DNA from: Brassica napus
Taxonomy: Eukaryota > Streptophyta > Magnoliopsida > Brassicales > Brassicaceae
Direction: 5' to 3'
NCBI RefSeq assembly: GCF_020379485.1
Contig: NC_063448.1
Coordinates: forward strand, 12,237,726 to 12,301,725
Length of the DNA stretch: 64,000 bases
In this document: positions 44,708 to 55,315 of the stretch, one piece after another
Numbering within the stretch: the stretch's first letter is position 1
How the letters are laid out: every line of letters begins with the position of its first letter
Position numbers and translations under genes: made by a program
The notes under the pieces: model-generated
What the model was told of the DNA's origin: nothing
Databases searched by the model: none
The model's input: the letters and a program-made list of their open reading frames with translations, nothing else

Positions 44708-46525
44708 ATGCTCGTCAGGAAAAAGAAATCTCGTCCACCGTTTGCTCTGTCTTCCAAATCCCGCCGTCTAGCTTCGGCTGCGACAAAACGAGCAACTATG
44801 GTAAAGAAGAAGAACATGTCGATCTCTCTCGTCGATCTGGGCGTAGCTGCAATTGGGGCCTCAAACCCTTCGACATCGGTTTCCTCTTTGTTCGGTGCTC
44901 CCGTATTCTCCGGAGTCTCTCCGGTTTGTAGCTCTGGTTCTTATGATTCTTCTCTGCTGTCGAAGGAGGTTTCTCCCTCTATGGTGGTGGTTACTGTGCC
45001 TCCTCCTTCTGAGCCTGCAATTGTCTTGGTTGGTTCTGGATCTGCTTCTCCTGGCTCGAAACCCGATGACGGTGTTGTAGCGCCAGAGAGAAATTATGCT
45101 GCTTTACTCAAGAGCTCTGCTCAATTGCGGGAGCTGGGTACACCGACGGAACATGTTTCAGGAGCGCCTTTCGTCCTCATCCCAGATGAGAATATCGAGG
45201 CTGCGAAACTGGAATTCAAGGACTTCATTTATGCTAGCTTCCATGGAGACTATCCGTCCATGTGTAAGATTATCGGCGTGGTTAACGCTGTGTGGGCGAG
45301 AACGGGCCCTAGAATCTTTGTCCATAACATTGGACAAGGTAATTATCTCCTCCGAGTCACGAACCCCAAGACGCGTGAGGTTCTTCTGTCCAGGACGTGC
45401 TGGAACATAGGAGGTCTACCTATGTTTGTGGCTCCTTGGTCTCCTGACTACTCACCTGATGAGCCTCCACTCACAAGTGCCATTGTCCCGGTTGAGATGC
45501 GCAACGTTCCGTATCTGTTGTTCAACCAAGAAAGCCTGAGCCGTATTGCCACAGCCATTGGTAAGCCGGAATCTCTTGCTCCTGAAACTGAACGCAAGGA
45601 TAATTTTGAGGTGGCTAAGTTGTACGTTAAGGTGGACCTTACTGCTCCTCTTCCACAAAAGATAGTTTCGGGGTTCTCCAACGGTACAGAGGTTCAAATT
45701 GATGTATCGTATCCTTGGCTTCCAGCTCAGTGTGAGGTTTGTAGGCGGTTTGGTCACAAGAAAGAAAAGTGCACGTTCGGTGTTGTACAAGGCGCAAGAG
45801 AGCATCAGACTGTTAGGAAAGCTGTCATTGAGACATCTAGGCGAAGATCACAGTCCCGGCCTAGTCGTTCAAGAGCCAAGATAGGTAAGAAAGAAGCTCC
45901 TCGTTATGTTCCAGTGATTCGCCCGCAGAACGGAGAGGTAACTGATGATTGTGCTGAGGTCGAGGTCGAGGTAGACCCTGTTATCACATCTCCAGCTGAG
46001 GGTGAGGTTGAGGTTATTTCGGAACCTACGCAGGCTGATGAGGTAACAGTACTGGAGGATGGTGAAATAAGCCAAGAAAAGGCTGAAGCTGCTCCACTCC
46101 CCGTCACTTTGGACGTTCAGGAGGTGCTTGTAAAGAGTAAGCATATATCATCACAGCCTGATCTCGCTGCATTAGTCGAGGTTTCTAAAGCACTAGAGGA
46201 AGGGTTGGAAGTGGTATCTCCAGTATCTGCAGTGGCTACGGATGGTTCAACGCCTACGTTGGGAGTGGATGCAAATCAGGCTCAGCAGGATATAGGAGCT
46301 ATCAAACCAAAGGTTGTTGTAAACCCGCCAGACACTACATCGGCTGCTGATAAAGATACAACAGATTCAGAACCAGTTGCAGGTGATGAAGGTTTCTCTC
46401 AGCCTCTACCTGTTGTGCTGACTACAGATCAAGATAAAGACATTGATCCACCGGAGGATCATGAGAACCCTTTCTGCCTGGTTAAAAACAGGAAGAGTGG
46501 CCGCAAGGTCACCAAACACAACTAA
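44708..46525 (+). CDS. LINE ORF1 (DUF4283-type, CCHC zinc knuckle)
   Basis: 605 residues. A variable N-terminus is followed at about residues 125-330 by a DUF4283-like region, including YASFHGDYPSMCKIIGVVN and VLLSRTCWNIGGLPMFVAPW. The zinc knuckle CEVCRRFGHKKEKC (C-x2-C-x4-H-x4-C) lies at about 340-353. The acidic, proline/valine-rich C-terminal part is poorly conserved in such proteins. The role in the family is nucleic-acid binding within the retrotransposon RNP. An internal ATG at 44799 is an alternative start. ORF1 ends 10 bp before the ORF2 ATG. Confidence 0.88.
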   Translation: MLVRKKKSRPPFALSSKSRRLASAATKRATMVKKKNMSISLVDLGVAAIGASNPSTSVSSLFGAPVFSGVSPVCSSGSYDSSLLSKEVSPSMVVVTVPPPSEPAIVLVGSGSASPGSKPDDGVVAPERNYAALLKSSAQLRELGTPTEHVSGAPFVLIPDENIEAAKLEFKDFIYASFHGDYPSMCKIIGVVNAVWARTGPRIFVHNIGQGNYLLRVTNPKTREVLLSRTCWNIGGLPMFVAPWSPDYSPDEPPLTSAIVPVEMRNVPYLLFNQESLSRIATAIGKPESLAPETERKDNFEVAKLYVKVDLTAPLPQKIVSGFSNGTEVQIDVSYPWLPAQCEVCRRFGHKKEKCTFGVVQGAREHQTVRKAVIETSRRRSQSRPSRSRAKIGKKEAPRYVPVIRPQNGEVTDDCAEVEVEVDPVITSPAEGEVEVISEPTQADEVTVLEDGEISQEKAEAAPLPVTLDVQEVLVKSKHISSQPDLAALVEVSKALEEGLEVVSPVSAVATDGSTPTLGVDANQAQQDIGAIKPKVVVNPPDTTSAADKDTTDSEPVAGDEGFSQPLPVVLTTDQDKDIDPPEDHENPFCLVKNRKSGRKVTKHN

Positions 46526-46535
46526 ATCTTTAGAT

Positions 46536-49500
46536 ATGTGTTTTTTTGCGTGGAATGTTTGTGGGCTGAATAGTGATAGACGCCACACTATGACCAAAGA
46601 TTGGGTTAACATCCATAGGCCTTATTTTGGAGCTTTTTTGGAGACTCACATTTTGGAGAATAATAAAGAGCGAATTTTGCAGGCAATTCCGAGGGGGTGG
46701 AATTACTTTGGGAATTATGGAGATAACGATTCTGGACGTATTGTAGTTGTATGGGATCCGAGGGTTACTCTAGTTGTCTATAAGGCTTCAGCTCAATCAG
46801 TCACGTGCGGGATTAACATCTTGTTTGAAAACGTCTCCTTTACTGTCACTTTTGTGTATGGTTTCAACTTGGTAGAGGAACGGGGAAGTCTCTGGGTTCA
46901 TCTTGCTGACCTTCAGGCCACAACTCCGGTCTCAGTCCATCCTTGGTGTGTTCTAGGAGACTTCAATCAGATGCTGCGATCTTCACATCACTCAAATCAC
47001 CTGGTTGCTCACACTGATGACTCCGGTATGGATGAAGCTAATATCGGATTACAAGATGCTCAGCTTTTTGAAGCTCAGTCTAAAGGTTTACCGTTTACGT
47101 GGAGAAACTGTCAAGATAACAATCCAATATCCACGAAGATTGATCACGCCTTCATAAACCAACCTTGGTCATCATCTTTTCCTGACTCCTTTGCGGACTT
47201 CTTAGATCCTTCTCAGTCAGACCACGCGCCTTGCTTCTTTCGTATGCCAGCTATGAGGAGACAGATAATCAAACCGTTTAAATTCTTCCATCATGTCATA
47301 GACCACCCAGAATACGCTGAGACGGTTACTGAAGCTTGGAACTGTGGGCAGATTACTGGTACAGATCAATACAAACTGGTTCGATCAATGAAGCTGCTTA
47401 AGAGGCCGCTACATCGCCTTAATAAGCGTCATTTTAGTGGTATTTCGCAAAGAGTCAAGGCGCAGAAAGAGAAAGTGGATGAGCTTCAAAGGCGTTTGCT
47501 CACCTTACCTGATGGGGATACGGCCCGTGAAGAGCACCTCGAGAGAGATAAGCTGAATACTTTGCTCAAGGCGGAGGAAAAATACTATAAACAGAGGTCT
47601 AGAGTTCGCTGGGCTAGTGTTGGGGATCGCAATACCCCCTTCTATCACAGTATGGTTACTCACCACGCTTCAAAGAACCATATTCATTTTCTCAAGGATG
47701 CCAACGATAACTCGATCTATGGAGTGGAGGAAATAAAAGCTCACGCCGCAGACTATTTTAAAGGGATTCTTGGTTCTACTGATCTTCCGGTCTCATCGGC
47801 TACGTCTGAGGAGCTTAGGAACCTGCTACCTTTTCGTTGTACAGAGCTTCAACAGAACTATCTTAAGCGAGAAGTAACAGCAGTTGAGATTAAAGGTACA
47901 TTATTCTCTATGCCACTGAACAAAAGTCCAGGGCCAGATGGTTACTCGGTGGAGTTTATTCGAGCTTCTTGGGATATCGTGGGGGTGGATATTATCAATG
48001 CAGTACGCGAGTTTTTCAAGAATGGTCGCTTTCTTAAAGACATGAACACTACTGCTATTGCTTTAATTCCTAAGAAATCTGAGGCCTGCTCTCTTGGTGA
48101 CTACAGACCTATCAGTTGCTGCAATATTGTCTACAAGCTCATCTCAAAAATCATAGCCAATCGCCTTAAACCTATACTCTCGAAGTGTGTAAGTCCGAAC
48201 CAAGCGGCTTTCTTGAAAGGTCGCAGTCTAGGGGAAAATGTTCTTCTTGCATCTGAGCTCATCAAGGATTACAATAAATCATCATGCCTCAAAAGTGTTA
48301 TGCTGAAGGTAGACATCCGCAAAGCTTTTGATACTGTCTGTTGGGATTTTGTGATCAAGGTTCTAGAAGCGCAGCAGTTCCCTCCCATGTTTGTTGCTTG
48401 GATCAGTGAGTGCATTTCTTCTCCCAGATTTTCTGTTGCTATAAATGGTGAGCTGGCTGGGTTTTTTCAGGGTAAGAAGGGACTTCGGCAGAGAGATTCT
48501 ATTTCTCCTTATTTGTTTATCATGCTGATGGAAGTTCTATCTCTACTATTGAACAAAGCTGAAAGCGATGGTGCCTTTTTTCTTCATGCTCTGCACATCT
48601 CCAAAGATCACTCACTTATTGTTTGCGGATGATCTCTTAGTCTTCTCCGATGGCTCCCGTGATTCTACAGCTGGTATAAAGAATGTATTGTGCAACTTCA
48701 AAGAGTGGTCCGGGCTTGATACTAACGAGTCAAAAACAGAGATCTTCTATCGGGGATATTCATCAATTCAAGCTTCAGACCTGAGTGTTCTTTCTGGTTT
48801 CAGGCGCGGTGAGTTCCCAACAAGGTATTTAGGCTTGCCATTAAGTCCCAAAAGAATCTCTGCAGTGACTTTGCAACCATTCCTGGATCGTATTACCTCC
48901 AAACTTCATTCATGGACTGTAAAGTTTTTATCTTTTGCTGGTAAGGTTCAGATGGTATCTTCGGTTATATATGGTATGGTGAACTTTTGGAGCTCTGTTT
49001 TCGTTCTGCTGAAATGGTTCTATACAAAAGTGGACTCGCTCTGCTCTGGTTTCCTATGGAAAAATAGTACCTCCTCAGCGGCTGGTGCAAGAGTTTCTTG
49101 GGCAGATATATGTCATCCCAAGAAGGAGGGAGGTCTTGGTCTTAGAAGGCTTGAGGACTTTGAGATGGTGTTTAGGTTGAAGAGAGTTTGGCTCTTTTTC
49201 ACTGCCTCGGGTTCCTTATGGGTTCCTTGGGTGAAAAGTAATCGGTTCGGAGACAGAAGTATATGGCTAGTTAACGACTCGCCAAGGTTCTCCAAAACTG
49301 TCCGGAGCATGCTAGGGCTGAGAGAGCAGCTCCACACTTATCTCCGTTGCATTGTCCGCGATGGAAGAACAGCTCTGTTCTGGTTCGATTTCTGGACTGA
49401 CCTTGGTCCTTTAATTCTCCTCTTCGGAAGCTCAGGGCATGTCTCGCTCAGGATTCCCCTTAATGCTACGGTTGCGCAAGCTGTACACAATGGTCACTGG

Positions 49501-50202
49501 AACCTACCTCCTGCTAGATCTGATTATGCAGAGACGCTACAAATTGTTTTATCAACAACTGACGTTCCAAGTGACTCCAACGGAAATGATGTCTATCTAT
49601 GGCGAGCTCGTTCTGGTGGTTTTGGTGCGTCTTTCTCCTCTCCGGCTACGTGGGAGAGGCTTCGTACTCCTAAGCCCCAAGTCCAGTGGCACTCAACGGT
49701 GTGGTTTAGGGAGGAGATTCCCCGGTGTTCCTTTACCACTTGGACTGCCATTCTTGGTAGACTCCCAACTCGAGACAGACTGATCTCCTGGGGACTTTCT
49801 CTTCCTCCAGGTTGTGTTTTATGTTCAAATGCTATTGAATCTCACTCCCATCTTTTCTTTGAGTGCTCGTTTGCTGCTGTTGCTTGGAATCGTTTTCGTG
49901 GCAGGTTTTTGGCGTCTCCCCCTCCTTCTGTCGCAGCAGTGGTGGATCTCTGTCGTCATCTTCAAGGTCCGCATGCATCTAGGGTTGCAGTGGTGATGAA
50001 GCTTCTCAACCAAGTCATTATCTATAACCTGTGGCGTGAACGGAATGCCCGCATATTCAGAGACGTATCGATGACTCAGGAGGCATTCTACAAGGTGGTG
50101 GATCGTGGCATCAAGGATCGGTTGCTGTCTCTCCCGTCAGTCTCTGCTTCCTCTCCCTCGCTTCTCGAATTGTACTTTTGGATTGTCTCCCCCTACAGTT
50201 AA
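46536..50202 (+). CDS. LINE ORF2: endonuclease and reverse transcriptase, one frameshift
   Basis: The start MCFFAWNVCGLNSDRR at 46536 begins the APE-type endonuclease; its motifs are AWNVCGL, FLETH, VLGDFNQ and SDHAPCF. The reverse transcriptase has LIPKKSEACSLGDYRPIS, FLKGRSLGENVLLA, VDIRKAFDTVCW, GLRQRDSISPYLF and the catalytic LLFADDLLVFSD. A C-terminal zf-RVT-like region (W-x-FREEIPRCSFTTW, CVLCSNAIESHSHLFFECSF) follows. Around 48570-48625 the frame changes by one: the first frame runs to a stop at 48632 and the second carries FADD onward. The usual RQGD appears as RQRD. The first frame also extends upstream into ORF1, but the ATG at 46536 fits the protein start best. Confidence 0.9.
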
Positions 50203-50376
50203 TTCTCCTTCGGTGTTGTTATTGATGTTGTAGTTGCATCGCCTCGTTACTCTCTCTTCCCTTCGCTCTTTTTCTTCTCCTTTTTGTAATAAGTTGTGTC
50301 TCTTCACAACATTGTAAAACTCAGAAAATGGTTATAAATTTTAACATTTAGACCAAAAAAAAAGATTCGAGCATTA

Positions 50377-50878
50377 TTTAAGCCTCGCGTTCGAATTTAA
50401 CCTAACAAATCTATTTTTTCGCTTTCATATATATCGCTAAGTTAACACAAGAAAATTCATAGTGATAAAAGCGTGAGAGCCAATGAAATACAAATGACAC
50501 GGATCGATGACATGGCAAAAAAGATTTGAAATCCCGCCTAAACCCCTAAGATATTTTAAGATAATGGTGCGAAATTGAAATTGAAATTGAGAAGATATTT
50601 TACAACCCAAGGCGTACAAATCACAAACACGTACCCTCTCTCTCTCTCTCTCTCTACGAATCTTAGGTAAATTTCCTCCGATTTTCTTCGTTTTTTTCCT
50701 CTCGATTTCTCAAATTCATCTCGATAGTGGATCTCTCTCTCTCTCTTTCGGTGATTGTTTTCTCTAGCTCTAAAAATCGAATATCATCTCCGCAGAGATT
50801 TTTCTCTGTTTGATTGCGTGTTTTCCCATGTGTATACTCTGTTCGCTGATCTTCTTATTTCGTCTGCAGAACCAAAGC
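50377..50878 (+). promoter_or_regulatory. Upstream region and leader of the HMGB gene
   Basis: It contains a CT-repeat tract (50636-50655) and a second CT-rich tract near 50731-50745, typical of plant 5' leaders. CTGCAG at 50864 just before the start could be the acceptor of a leader intron, with a donor such as AG|GTAAATTTCC near 50665. The LINE inserted about 500 bp upstream of the ATG. No clear TATA box. Confidence 0.4.
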
Positions 50879-52119
50879 ATGAAGGGAGGTAAATCAAAGG
50901 CTGATACCAAGAGCTCCAAGTAAGTAGATCGATCCTTTTTTTTGTTTTGTTTTGTCGTCTAGTTAGCTCTCTAGATCTCGGAATTTCAAATCGTGTTGTT
51001 TATGCGTTGATAGGCTCGCGGTGAACAAGAAGCCTGCAAAGGCAAGCAAAGCGGCTGCGGCTGCTAAGGATCCTAACAAACCTAAGAGGCCTTCCAGTGC
51101 CTTCTTCGTTTTCATGTAACCATCCCTCTTTGGTTTATTATTGTCTCTCTTCTAAGAATCTCGCCGCCTTTCTTTCCTATCTTTTCGATTCAGAACATTA
51201 CATCATACAAATTAATTTAGGTTTACTGATTCGTTCTCGATGTGATGCTTTTGCTATTACCTGCGTTGAGACTGTATGATCTTTTAAATCGATTTGGCTT
51301 TTTTTTTTTTTTTTTTTTTTTTGTTATCTGAAAGGGAGGATTTCCGTCAGACTTACAAGAAGGATCATCCCAATAACAAATCTGTTGCTGCTGTGAGTAG
51401 TGTTATCTGCTTTGCTTTAGATTCCATGTGTTAATAGTATGGTTGAAGCTATTTACTCAGAACTTCTATCGCTAACAGGTTGGGAAAGCTGGTGGACACA
51501 AGTGGAAATCCTTGTCTGACACTGTTCGTTCTCTAATCTATTAGTATCTTTTAAGTGTCCTGTTGCATGCTTTACGAGTATTTAATTAACCTTTTTGGGT
51601 TTTACAATGGTCTAGGAGAAGGCTCCCTACGTTGCTAAGGCTGACACGCGCAAGGTTGACTACGAGAAGAACATGAAAGCCTACAACAAGAAGCTGGTAA
51701 TTTTTTACAACAATAAACTTATACTTACACCAGCAGGTGATGTTCTTCTTAGTTATTCAAGGGTTGTACTCGTTGACTGACCTTTTGTGTTGGTGTTTTT
51801 TCCAGGAGGAAGGTCCAAAGGAGGATGAGGAGGAATCTGACAAGTCCGTGTCTGAGGTTAATGATGAGGATGATGCCGATGATGGGAGTGATGAGGTTAC
51901 TTCTTTATTCTTTCAAGTTATCGCATCATCTTTTATGAATTACAACTCTGTTTAGTTGCTTCTTTAGTTTATATGCATCACTATCGTTATTTGGTTGCAT
52001 CTTTAGTTTATTTGCATCACTATCATTACTTGGTTGCTTCTTTTGTTTATCAGCCCACTATCCTCTATAAACCTCTGTGCTTTGCTCTGTTTTATGTGTA
52101 GGAGGAAGACGATGACTAA
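50879..52119 (+). CDS. HMGB3: High mobility group B protein (HMGB3/HMGB2-like)
   Basis: Seven exons: 50879-50919, 51014-51115, 51335-51392, 51479-51523, 51616-51696, 51806-51895, 52102-52119. All introns are GT/AG and the join gives 144 residues. A basic N-terminus (MKGGKSKADTKSSK) precedes one HMG box from about residue 33 (DPNKPKRPSSAFFVFMEDFR, KSVAAVGKAGG, KWKSLSD, KAPYVAKAD). An acidic tail ends in EEEDDD. Length and exon pattern fit Arabidopsis HMGB2/HMGB3 (At1g20693/At1g20696); RPSSAFF and SVAAVGKAGG are closer to HMGB3. The family binds and bends DNA non-specifically and loosens chromatin in nucleus and cytosol. Intron 2 has a 22-bp T run. Only one copy is present, against a tandem pair in Arabidopsis. 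Confidence 0.93.
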
Positions 52120-53481
52120 GAAGTTTATGTCCGGTAGCATAATATAGGACGCTGCAATGATCTCTTGGATGTTCTTTCTCATTTTCTCTTCAAAATGTTA
52201 ACGAAGCTGTTTTAAATGTTTTTTTTTTACCAATTCTACGGGTAATGGAAAAACCGAATGTAATGAGAGATTTGCAGCTCAATATAAAATATTAAGCCTT
52301 TTTATAGCTCTACGTTTGTTATGATCTTAATGCTCTTTTTTAATCTCCTCCACCTCTAATGAAATGTTGACATGGTTGCTTATTAGAGTTTGGTTTAGAA
52401 AATTGTATTGTTAAATCTCTAATCAAATCTCAATATACATTCATTATCTACACGCAGTAATAACCTTTAGTGATCGTTTTTAACACGCTCTTAATCAAGG
52501 TGTTCCAAAAGTTTATTCCATGACTTTACTTTCTGTTTGGTTGAATTGACTTTAGCTACAAAGGTTGTTAAAATTGTCTGTAGGGGCCTTCTTTCCAGTG
52601 ACCAAAGCCATGATGAGTTGGTGCTCTTTTCACAAATTTTTATAAAACTCATACATAGTTAGAGTTTTTAAGAATATCTAATTACTTGATTTTTATACAA
52701 GAAATATGCTAATTCTGATCATTCTTGAAACTAGTGGAGACTGAGAGCGGAATCCGCGTAACATATCTTTATATCAAAGAACCTTTTTGGTTGTTAATTC
52801 ATACATTTTATTCTTTAATTACAACAATGAAAATGAAAGCATGCTCTTTAGTTCTATTATCTTGTAATTATTAGTCACAAAGATAATATTTTATATTGTG
52901 CTGTGATTAAGCCTTGCTTCCGGCTTTATGTAACCACTATATATAAAGTAAAATGCACAATTTGCGTTCTTCTACTCATACAAGCAAAGCTACTGATGAA
53001 ATAATTACTGAAATTAATTTATGTTAGCTTTAATATGTCATCCACACGTAGGATTAAGATCATCTTATATCATTTTGGAATTTAACACTATTTTTAAATT
53101 CTCAAATGGTGGATTGACCCGTAAAACTCGAATAGAATGTTGAAATTCTAACACTAAATAGTGACGTGACACACGATTGACCAAAGATTAATCCTTGTGC
53201 TTTAATTTTCTAATCAAGCTAAAAATTACATTGAATATAAGATATACATCCACAGAAATCAGAATTAAGAATCTAATTCGATCAGTTATAATCAACTTGT
53301 GTCCCTAATTTCTCTCTAATTAACCGGTAATTAAATAGGTGATAACTAGTCAAGTTATCTTTTCAGAAAAGTGTTTTATATAACGGTAAGAAATAAATTA
53401 AAGATCCTTTATTCATAAAAAGATGTATAAATCAGTCACTTTCGTACAGTATATAGTCTTCATCATATATATGGTAAAAAA
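52120..53481. other. Intergenic: HMGB 3' end and WOX upstream region
   Basis: The HMGB 3' UTR probably ends near 52300 (AATATAAAATATTAAG region). The rest is AT-rich with no ORF or repeat I can name. TTTTATATAACGG at 53374 is a possible TATA region for the WOX gene about 100 bp before its ATG. Confidence 0.4.
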
Positions 53482-54572
53482 ATGAAGAGAAGAAAGCAAA
53501 GTGGTGAAAGAGAGATGGAGAGAGAGAACCAAAACGGTGCGTATGTTGGAAGAGGAGTTATGACGGAGGAGCAGATGGAGACTCTCCGTAAGCAGATCGC
53601 CGTTTACGCCGTCATTTGTGAACAGCTAGCTCTCCTCCACAACTCTCTCTCTTCTTTCCAACCTCTCTCCTCAGGTACACTTGTTTTCTCTCTACATATA
53701 GTGTTTGTAAACGCGGCGCTGCTACTTTAGTGTAAACTGCGTTCGGAAACGATTGGTCTGAACTAGAGTTATTAGCGATTTGCAAACGCATTTTGCGATT
53801 AGGTTAATACATATTTATACATGGAAGAAACTTCTTAAGGCTCACGTGTAGGAATAAATCCGAACGGTGATGGATACTTTAATCCGATGGTGGCATCATC
53901 AAGCGCTCAGAGGATATCGACTAGGAACCGATGGACTCCGACGTCGACGCAGCTTCAAATACTTGAGAGCATTTACGAGGAAAAAAGCGGGACACCGAAC
54001 CGACGTAGGATCAGAGAGATCGCAACGGAACTGTCTGAACACGGACAGATCACGGAGACAAATGTTTACAACTGGTTTCAGAACCGGCGGGCTCGGTCCA
54101 AACGTAAGCAACCTCAGACGATGGCAACGACTGATCAGGCTGAAGATGCGGCCGTGACGACAGATGAGAAGAGGAGTTGTGGAGATTCTGGAGGGTTTGA
54201 GTCTTACGAGCATATACTCTTCCCGAGTCCTGACTTAGGTAAACTTTGTTTGAGATGATTCCATATTTATTTTAGTCCAATGCTGCAATGCATTTCTTTT
54301 TAAAGTTTGGTTCGGTTTGAAATCTTTAAAGTTCGGTTCCCTCCGGTTTAATTTTTTTGGTATAATATTATAGTGAAATTTGATGATGAATTTCGGTTTT
54401 ATTCAGTTTGATTTTGTTTTTAACCCTATATGATGATAAAATAATAGAAGAGGTGATTGACTTGTGGTGGTTTATTTTTGTGGTTTCAGGGATTGAGCAT
54501 TTGTTGAGTAGAGGGGAGCTTTCCGGAGACTTCAATTCGTATACTATAGCTGACATAAAATACAAAGAATGA
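53482..54572 (+). CDS. WOX14: WUSCHEL-related homeobox, WOX13 clade (WOX14/WOX10-like)
   Basis: Three exons (53482-53674, 53852-54238, 54490-54572) give 220 residues. The clade-specific N-terminal part has [20 protein letters not shown] and GYFNPMV (residues 72-78). The homeodomain at about 89-151 carries [18 protein letters not shown], the helix-2 region and helix 3 [16 protein letters not shown]. The C-terminus ends IADIKYKE. The family members are nuclear transcription factors; WOX14 in Arabidopsis is linked to vascular and flower development. Position next to HMGB and upstream of the helicase fits At1g20700. A second in-frame ATG at 53515 could be the real start. WOX10 (At1g20710) is the alternative identity. 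Confidence 0.88.
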
Positions 54573-55315
54573 AGAAAATCTCTAGTCTCTTCTCCATGTT
54601 TCTAGAAGACTAAGCAATACATTTCGTTATCTTAATTAAAAGGACCTTGTTATGTCTGTGTTTGTGCGACTTTAACCAGTGCTTCACAAATTGATACGCC
54701 CACAACCTTAATCGGCCCATAACACTCTCGAAAACAGTGAGAAAAGTGTGTTAGCGTCAAAGCTGCATGTCATTTCCATTGTTCATCACCTCAGGTTTTC
54801 ACGTCTCCCTCCAGACGTGCGTAGAATTTCGAGTAAATAACGTTTCCAACTTTTTGGTGTCAATGAAAACAACGTGAAATTCTTGATTTTTGCTAGTAGA
54901 AGTTCCATAACTAAAGAGTAATAAGAGATTCAATTATATAACCATTAGCGAGAGAAAAACTTATATTCATAAAGATGGAAAAATAAATCTAATAACCGAA
55001 TAAATTGTGTTTTTTTTTGGTTGTCACAACCAAATAAATTATGTATGTTATGTATACGTGACCAATTCACGGTGAGTTGCGGGATTGCCAAGACCTAAAC
55101 ACAAGCTAATTTCCGAATAAAAAGCTGGCCATGTTCAGATGCAAAAAAGCCTAAATCTTTCTTCTTACCACAGGTGCAAAGTTCCTTGGTTGACATCAGC
55201 TGAGGACAGCTTAATGCCGGTTTGGCTTCTTAGACTACATTCTTTTTCTAGGCAGTTTTGCTTGTGCGTTTCGGTAGTCTCAACTGCACACAGATGAAGA
55301 TAATGAATATTAAGG
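54573..55315. other. Intergenic between convergent WOX and helicase genes
   Basis: The two genes converge here. No ORF or named repeat is seen. The 3' UTRs of both probably occupy most of it. Confidence 0.4.

Larger units (their letters stand above)
44562..50363 (+). mobile_element. Full-length L1-type LINE
   Basis: Starts after, and ends with an A9 tail before, an exact 13-bp duplication GATTCGAGCATTA (44549-44561 and 50364-50376). It holds a 5' leader, ORF1 (44708-46525), ORF2 (46536-50202, one frameshift) and a 3' UTR. The clean duplication, the complete 5' end and near-open frames indicate a recent insertion, upstream of the HMGB gene. Confidence 0.93.

Noticed and set aside
44853..46144. 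Several 60-117-codon frames overlapping LINE ORF1
   Set aside because: They are other-frame shadows of the real ORF1.
46443..46535. Earlier in-frame ATG for LINE ORF2
   Set aside because: It overlaps the end of ORF1; the endonuclease N-terminus matches family starts at the ATG at 46536.
53867..54213. Alternative frames over the WOX exon 2
   Set aside because: The homeodomain frame with correct splice phases explains the exon.
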